A DNA stretch of 40,522 nucleotides from Alphaproteobacteria bacterium (GTDB lineage: Bacteria; Pseudomonadota; Alphaproteobacteria; SMXS01), in contig SMXS01000066.1 in NCBI GenBank assembly GCA_004356955.1, forward strand, positions 1 to 40,522, given 5' to 3'. How positions within the stretch are numbered: the first letter of the stretch is position 1; the number at the start of each line of letters is the position of its first letter. The notes under the pieces are model-generated. The model searched no databases. It had not been told where the DNA came from and saw only the letters and a program-made list of their open reading frames with translations. Both the position numbers and the translations under genes were made by a program. This document shows positions 36,536-40,522 of the stretch, piece after piece.

Positions 36536-37389
36536 CGGCTCGATTAAAGTTGCAGGCACTTTGCATGGGATTGTGCATAGCCGTGGGGCTATCGCTGATG
36601 GGCGGTATGACCAAGGCGTATGGCGCAGTCAATGACCTGCAGCTGACCTGGATTCAGGCCCGAGTTGCGGCGTCTCATCTGAACGGTATTGGCATTGCCT
36701 ATTTCAGGATGTCGACGAAAGCGGGCAAGAGGTTTTTTAGGGATTATGATGCGCCCCCTAAGCCCGTGGTTGTCTACATGCACGGGTGCACTGGTTTTTC
36801 CGCAGAAGATCGCAAGGTTATCAAGCAGATCGCAGAGGCCGGTTTCATTGTTGTTGCGCCGGACAGTATGGCAAGGGCCTACCGCCCCAGGCAATGTTCG
36901 CCGCGGGCTAAAAAGGGCGGGGCTCACCCGTTCGTCTTTGACTTTCGACAGGCCGAGATTAACTATGCCCTCGACAATCTGTGGCAACAGCCTTGGGTCG
37001 ATTGGGGCAATCTGTTTTTGGTTGGCGTTAGTGAAGGTGGCCTGGCGACGGCGCACTATCGCGGCGACTACTTTCGAGCACGGGTGATTACACAATGGAC
37101 CTGTCAGGGCGCGCCGTTGGTTCAGGGTATTTCGGTCCCCGACGATACGCCGATCCTGTCCATCGTTCAAAAGAACGACCCTTGGTACAATGGTGCCGAA
37201 AGCCAGCAGTCTGGCCATTGCGGCAGTTTTTTTGGTGACCGCCCTGGATCAACATCGATCATCATCGATGGGGATTCCGAGCACAGAGTAATGCAAGACG
37301 ACAAAGTGATGGATCGAATCATTCAGTTCCTGAACGATAATCTGGCCCCAGTAGCAGAACCTCTCAGCCCTTCGGACCTGGTAGAATAG
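36532..37389 (+). CDS. exported alpha/beta hydrolase (dienelactone-hydrolase-like)
   Basis: This protein of about 285 residues has a signal peptide (about 1-32, ending near KAYGA). The alpha/beta-hydrolase fold shows the oxyanion strand VVVYMHGCTGF, the nucleophile elbow VGVSEGG with Ser167, a likely acid Asp216 (QKNDPWY) and His251 (GDSEHRV). Extra Cys residues (CSPRAKK, TCQGAP, GHCGSF) could form disulfides after export. The substrate is unknown. Start TTG 36532 overlaps the ispE stop and has AGGGA seven bases upstream; the frame also allows TTG 36493. The end overlaps the convergent ElyC-like gene by 26 bp. Confidence 0.8.
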   Translation: MTARLKLQALCMGLCIAVGLSLMGGMTKAYGAVNDLQLTWIQARVAASHLNGIGIAYFRMSTKAGKRFFRDYDAPPKPVVVYMHGCTGFSAEDRKVIKQIAEAGFIVVAPDSMARAYRPRQCSPRAKKGGAHPFVFDFRQAEINYALDNLWQQPWVDWGNLFLVGVSEGGLATAHYRGDYFRARVITQWTCQGAPLVQGISVPDDTPILSIVQKNDPWYNGAESQQSGHCGSFFGDRPGSTSIIIDGDSEHRVMQDDKVMDRIIQFLNDNLAPVAEPLSPSDLVE

Positions 37390-38152
37390 TGTTGATCCGA
37401 TCAAGTAAGTAGTATGCCGCCAGGGACATCCACGCCCGAGCAGCGTGGTCAAACATCCTGATGTTATGGCTGACATTAAGGGTGAACAGCGGTTGACCAT
37501 CGTAAGTCTGGTAATCTACGGGGTAGGGGATTACTTCCCATTGGATCCGTCTGAATACACCAACAGAACGGGGCATATGTGATGCCGAAGTGACCAATAC
37601 CCAGGTTTCGGTTTCTGTCGGTTTAACCAGATCATAGGTAAAAAGCGCGTTTTCAAACGTATTGCGTGCCTTTGTTTCCAGCAAAATTTGGTCTGACGGA
37701 ATGCCCAGATCTCGATAAAGTTGCCCGGCGATTTCGGCCTCTGAAAGCCTGTCCGAACTTTTCCACTTTCCGCCTGAATAGAGCAGTTTTGCCTCGGGAT
37801 GGGCTTTGGCCAGGCTGGCGCCGACGATCATGCGTTCGGCCTGGCTCAGGATACTGATTTGGCCCCGAGCCTCTGTGATGCGTGGGTTACCAGCGTCACC
37901 CATTACGATAATGCCGGTCAAACGGTCAGGCAGTTCAGGGATGGGAAATCTGTTTTCCAGCGGCTCAAACAACCAAATATGCAAAGGCAGTAGGCCGATG
38001 AGCAAAAGGGCGCTGACACTTATTTGCAGCAGTCTTCTGCCAAATTTCCGGCCCGGCAACACGACGGACAATATTGCACCGAAAAGCAACACCGCGAATA
38101 TCAAGTTCGATGCCAATATAAATGGAGAAATTATGGACAATATGCCCGACAT
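37364..38152 (-). CDS. YdcF/ElyC family membrane protein (DUF218)
   Basis: This 262-residue protein has two N-terminal membrane helices (about 5-30 and 40-62) and a DUF218 domain from about 75. Seen there are GIIVMGDAGNPRITEARGQIS, AKLLYSGGKWKSSDRLSEAEIAG, LETKARNTFENALF and WVLVTSASHMPRSVGVFRR. The order acidic/GG then ARNTxENA then SxxHMxR is the ElyC/SanA/YdcF signature. ElyC in E. coli affects envelope and peptidoglycan lipid-carrier metabolism; the molecular activity is unsettled. Its stop lies inside the convergent hydrolase gene, so the two transcripts share a 26-bp tail overlap. Confidence 0.88.
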   Translation of the reverse strand: MSGILSIISPFILASNLIFAVLLFGAILSVVLPGRKFGRRLLQISVSALLLIGLLPLHIWLFEPLENRFPIPELPDRLTGIIVMGDAGNPRITEARGQISILSQAERMIVGASLAKAHPEAKLLYSGGKWKSSDRLSEAEIAGQLYRDLGIPSDQILLETKARNTFENALFTYDLVKPTETETWVLVTSASHMPRSVGVFRRIQWEVIPYPVDYQTYDGQPLFTLNVSHNIRMFDHAARAWMSLAAYYLLDRINTILPGPKG

Positions 38153-38285
38153 ATAGCCTCCAGCGGATCAGTCAGGATCTACTGTGGGCACTATAGACTG
38201 TTGGGGGTTTTTTACCCAATGCTACCTGCTGGGGGTTCAATTGGGCTCTGTTGTAAATTAGCAGCGAAATTGGCCAGAAAAGCCG

Positions 38286-38314
38286 TTGATCCTGAAACAC
38301 GATCAGACTATGTT
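38286..38314 (+). promoter_or_regulatory. candidate promoter of tRNA-Gln
   Basis: TTGATC (38286-38291), a 17-bp spacer and TATGTT (38309-38314) lie directly before the tRNA. Transcription would begin near 38321, about 10 bp before the mature 5' end at 38331. Upstream (38195-38250) is only a short imperfect direct repeat (CTGTTGGGGGTT / CTGCTGGGGGTT). Confidence 0.5.
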
Positions 38315-38330
38315 CGCGGCCTCGCGATGA

Positions 38331-38405
38331 TGGGGCGTAGCCAAGTGGTAAGGCATCGGGTTTTGATCCCGTGTACCGTAGGTTCGAGTCCTACCGCCCC
38401 AACCA
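38331..38405 (+). tRNA. tRNA-Gln (anticodon UUG)
   Basis: The full cloverleaf fits in 75 nt. The acceptor stem pairs TGGGGCG (38331-38337) with CGCCCCA (38395-38401). The D arm contains AGCCAAGTGGTAAGGC, the anticodon loop TTTTGAT gives anticodon TTG (38363-38365), and the T arm is GTAGG-TTCGAGT-CCTAC. The 3' CCA is encoded (38403-38405) after discriminator A. The U1-A72 pair at the acceptor top is usual for tRNA-Gln. It stands alone between the ElyC-like and MaoC genes. Confidence 0.97.
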
Positions 38406-38487
38406 TCTCCTCCCACCATCTGCTCCCCCACCATTTGCCAGAGCGCATGATGGCCTTGTCCAGTACGGCAATTCGGCAACAAGAGTT

Positions 38488-38952
38488 TTAGGCTGGGTAT
38501 ACCAGACCAAGCGTTTCTGCGATCAGGGCAGGGCGGTCCTGACCTTCGATTTCGATCTTAACTTCGTTGATAGACTGGACCGAGCCGTCGGGACGAACGG
38601 TGACTTGCTTGAGGGTTTGGGTGGCGCGAACGCGAGAACCCACAGGGACCATATTGGTGAAACGCACCTTGTTGGTGCCATAGTTGATGCCCCGGGCCAC
38701 ACCATCGATACTCATAATTTGGCCTGTCAGCATGGGCAGCAGCGACAAGGTCAAAAAGCCATGGGCAATCGTCTTGCCGTTTTCCATTTCTTTGGCGGCG
38801 CGTTCAACGTCGACATGGATCCACTGATGATCGCCAGTGGCATCGGCGAACTTATTGATGCGTTCCTGGTCAATTTCGACCCAGTCGGATGAACCGATGA
38901 CTTGGCCTTCGAGGCTGGCTAGATCGTTAATGTGAATAATACGGGGGGCCAT
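38488..38952 (-). CDS. MaoC family dehydratase ((R)-enoyl-CoA hydratase-like)
   Basis: This 154-residue single hot-dog domain protein carries the R-hydratase motif FADATGDHQWIHVD, with catalytic Asp41 and His46, followed by the family's IAHGFLTLSLLPML. It is expected to hydrate trans-2-enoyl-CoA to the (R)-3-hydroxy form; the acyl preference is unknown, and there are no adjacent fatty acid or PHA genes. ATG 38952 follows the AAGGAA ribosome-binding site on the minus strand. Its upstream side faces the MITE-like element. Confidence 0.93.
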   Translation of the reverse strand: MAPRIIHINDLASLEGQVIGSSDWVEIDQERINKFADATGDHQWIHVDVERAAKEMENGKTIAHGFLTLSLLPMLTGQIMSIDGVARGINYGTNKVRFTNMVPVGSRVRATQTLKQVTVRPDGSVQSINEVKIEIEGQDRPALIAETLGLVYPA

Positions 38953-39019
38953 GAGCTTCCTTTCACGAAATTATGTTTTGCGCGTGCACCATAACCTCAC
39001 AAAATACATAAGGTAAAGT

Positions 39020-39286
39020 CTAGGGTCAGGACCCACTAATGAGGCCCATTCTGCGCGAGCAGATTTTGTCAGGGTATAGGAAGAAAGTCGACGCCATATA
39101 TTCATATGGCTAGGCTTACTGACGCATTCCCTGGCAAAGGATGCCGCGCCCTTCGAGTTTACCAAGATTGATCAGGGGCGGCGTCAACAAGGCTTGAAGG
39201 GAAATACCCCATCTGCGCCCTGTTTCCTTGCCCCTGATCAATCTTGGTCAACAGAATTGGACCTCATTAGTGGGTCCTGACCCTAG
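39020..39286. mobile_element. 267-bp MITE-like element with 25-bp terminal inverted repeats
   Basis: Perfect 25-bp inverted repeats end the element (39020-39044 and 39262-39286), each beginning CTAGGGTCAGGACCC, so each tip is itself a short palindrome (GGGTC-AG-GACCC). Inside are a perfect 19-bp inverted repeat (39161-39179 and 39230-39248, ACCAAGATTGATCAGGGGC) and a 7-bp hairpin (GCCATAT 39093-39099 / ATATGGC 39104-39110). No transposase is encoded; a 64-codon minus frame here is not gene-like. CTAG at both tips may be part of the element or a 4-bp target duplication. It fills most of the 354-bp gap between the maoC-like gene and the next lipoprotein gene. Confidence 0.8.
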
Positions 39287-39306
39287 GCGTACGAATAGGC
39301 AGTGAT

Positions 39307-40522
39307 ATGTGTTTTTTTAGGACCTCGTCGATCAACCGTGTTGTGATCATGGCAACGATAGTTGTCGGGTTGCTTGGTGGATGTATCACAAGGACGGCTG
39401 ACGATCTGGCAGACAGAGAATGGGTTGAGCTAAAGTCAGACCACTTCATCGTCTATAGCGAGGTGGGCGAATTCTGGTCGAGACGTATGTTGCAACGTCT
39501 TGAAATCTTTCGATCCTTTGTTATCAGTCACCTGGATCTGGCAGGTGCCGACAACCCCCTGCCATTTCGTATTGTGTTGATGCGCAACGCCAGTTCCTTG
39601 CAGGCCATTGTCCCAAGAACAGACATATTCGGCATGTACCAAACCACATACCAAGGTGGCATGGCACTGGTTGATATGTCAGCACGGGCGCAGGATGGCA
39701 CGAGTTCACTGGAAATAATCTACACGCCTAGCGGACCCATCTACCGGGCTCGAACCGGCACAAGGCCGATCAGCATGGAAGGGGTCTTGCACGAATATGT
39801 GCACCATTTGTTGGCGAATGACACGAGCCGACGGTATCCACTTTGGTTTAACGAAGGCTATGCTGAATATCTGTCGACGTTTGATATTGCCGCCAATGGT
39901 CAGGCCATCGTGGGGCAGGCCCCCATGCATCGCGTCGAGGCGCTACAGAAAGCGCGCTGGATACCCCTTGACCGGCTGTTTCAGGTCAAGGGATATGAAG
40001 AAGGCCACGGATATGGGGATTTTTACGCCCAAGCCTGGGCGGTTGTGCACTATATGCTTGCCGATGCAGAGCGCGCCGAACAGACCGATAGGTTTCTGGA
40101 TCAGCTGAATGAAGGCGAGGATCTGATAGCGGCGTTCGAGGCCTCTTTTGACATGCCACTCCAGCAAATGTCTGCTGGCGCAAGGTCCAAGGCCAAAAAT
40201 CGTCGCACGTCCAGTCGTCGGCTGGACTTCGAAACAGAGATTGCATCGGATGCAGTTCCTCGATTGTTGTCTTTGGACGAACGGTCTGTACTGCTGGCTG
40301 AAATGATCCTGACGTTTTCACCAGATCGTCGGGTGGCGTTGCCGCATCTGCAACAAGCCTTGCAGTACAACGTGGCAAACATTCGTGCCCGGGCGCTGTT
40401 GGCAGGCCTGCATATGTATTATGGAGAAGATCAGTTGGCTCTGGACACGCTGAATGGCGCATCTGACGATGCCATGGACGCCGATATTCAGTGTCAATTT
40501 GGGCACTTCTATGCCGACAAGG
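39307..40522 (+). CDS. lipoprotein zinc metallopeptidase, gluzincin type (3'-truncated by window edge)
   Basis: Open from ATG 39307 to the window end (405 residues visible). A lipoprotein signal is present: RTSSINRVVIMATIVVGLLGGC, with lipobox Cys26. The peptidase motif is HExxH as LHEYVHHLL (His162, Glu163, His166), with the downstream acidic ligand Glu183 in WFNEGYAEYLS. This is the peptidase MA/DUF1570-like arrangement of HExxH plus NEGxAE. The region after about residue 330 is helical and may be TPR-like (LPHLQQALQYNVANIRARALLAGLHM). It is anchored in the envelope; substrate unknown. Its start lies 20 bp after the MITE-like element, with a weak AGG eight bases upstream. Confidence 0.82.
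   Translation, partial: MCFFRTSSINRVVIMATIVVGLLGGCITRTADDLADREWVELKSDHFIVYSEVGEFWSRRMLQRLEIFRSFVISHLDLAGADNPLPFRIVLMRNASSLQAIVPRTDIFGMYQTTYQGGMALVDMSARAQDGTSSLEIIYTPSGPIYRARTGTRPISMEGVLHEYVHHLLANDTSRRYPLWFNEGYAEYLSTFDIAANGQAIVGQAPMHRVEALQKARWIPLDRLFQVKGYEEGHGYGDFYAQAWAVVHYMLADAERAEQTDRFLDQLNEGEDLIAAFEASFDMPLQQMSAGARSKAKNRRTSSRRLDFETEIASDAVPRLLSLDERSVLLAEMILTFSPDRRVALPHLQQALQYNVANIRARALLAGLHMYYGEDQLALDTLNGASDDAMDADIQCQFGHFYADK

Noticed and set aside
38971-39165. 64-codon minus-strand frame inside the MITE-like element
   Set aside because: It reads through the terminal inverted repeat; too short and unlike any transposase.

Overview
This window reads as a chromosomal segment of an alphaproteobacterium, probably free-living and possibly marine, with base composition in the low 50s % GC by eye. 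The lineage call rests on a CcrM-type GANTC methyltransferase next to rnhB, an F0 ATP synthase operon (atpI-atpB-atpE-b'-b) separate from F1, the run mutY / dciA (DUF721) / DsbA-like / smc, an ispH-thrB-rnhA operon, and thrC followed by an M16 peptidase. No order or genus can be fixed from this sequence alone. There is no prophage, plasmid module, CRISPR array or recognisable defence island; almost all of it is dense housekeeping DNA.

Layout. 1-5577: end of thrC, an M16 zinc peptidase, YqgE/AlgH, a stand-alone DsbD-alpha-like exported protein, a Prx5-type peroxiredoxin with a clean terminator, and an SPFH/NfeD membrane pair. 5587-8876: ispH-thrB-rnhA on the minus strand, then a double CDGSH protein and a lipoprotein on the plus strand. 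8877-13642: a tandem glycine riboswitch followed by the full glycine cleavage operon gcvT-gcvH-gcvPA-gcvPB. 13689-17212: an AraC-MGMT fusion protein converging on the F0 operon, which has a strong sigma70-type promoter and an intrinsic terminator. 17268-26256: dciA-dsbA-like-smc on the minus strand, mutY on the plus strand, and radical SAM (PA0069 family)-rnhB-ccrM on the minus strand, with a cluster of GANTC sites in the ccrM leader. 26344-30848: two glycosyltransferase-like genes of the TIGR04283/TIGR04282 type, a repeat-rich convergent gap, a cupin, moaB and a lytic transglycosylase. 30852-37389: a family-4-like uracil-DNA glycosylase, a DUF1244 protein, ETF-ubiquinone oxidoreductase, a TPR protein, ispE and an exported alpha/beta hydrolase. 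37364-40522: an ElyC/YdcF protein, tRNA-Gln(UUG), a MaoC hydratase, a 267-bp MITE-like element, and the start of a lipoprotein zinc metallopeptidase that runs off the window.

Functional links: ThrB and ThrC are the last two steps of threonine synthesis. IspE and IspH both serve the MEP isoprenoid pathway. The gcv operon, under glycine control, feeds one-carbon units to folate. MutY, the UDG and the MGMT protein cover base repair. CcrM, SMC and DciA concern replication and chromosome segregation.

The least explained DNA lies in two places. One is the gap 27618-27974, with a three-tier nested palindrome and a tandem repeat. The other is 39020-39286, with long terminal inverted repeats and internal hairpins, ending 20 bp before a gene. 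No clearly new multi-gene system was found. The best leads for follow-up are these two elements, the ccrM leader, a possible switching helix in the glycine riboswitch, and a UDG lacking half of its expected Fe-S cysteines.
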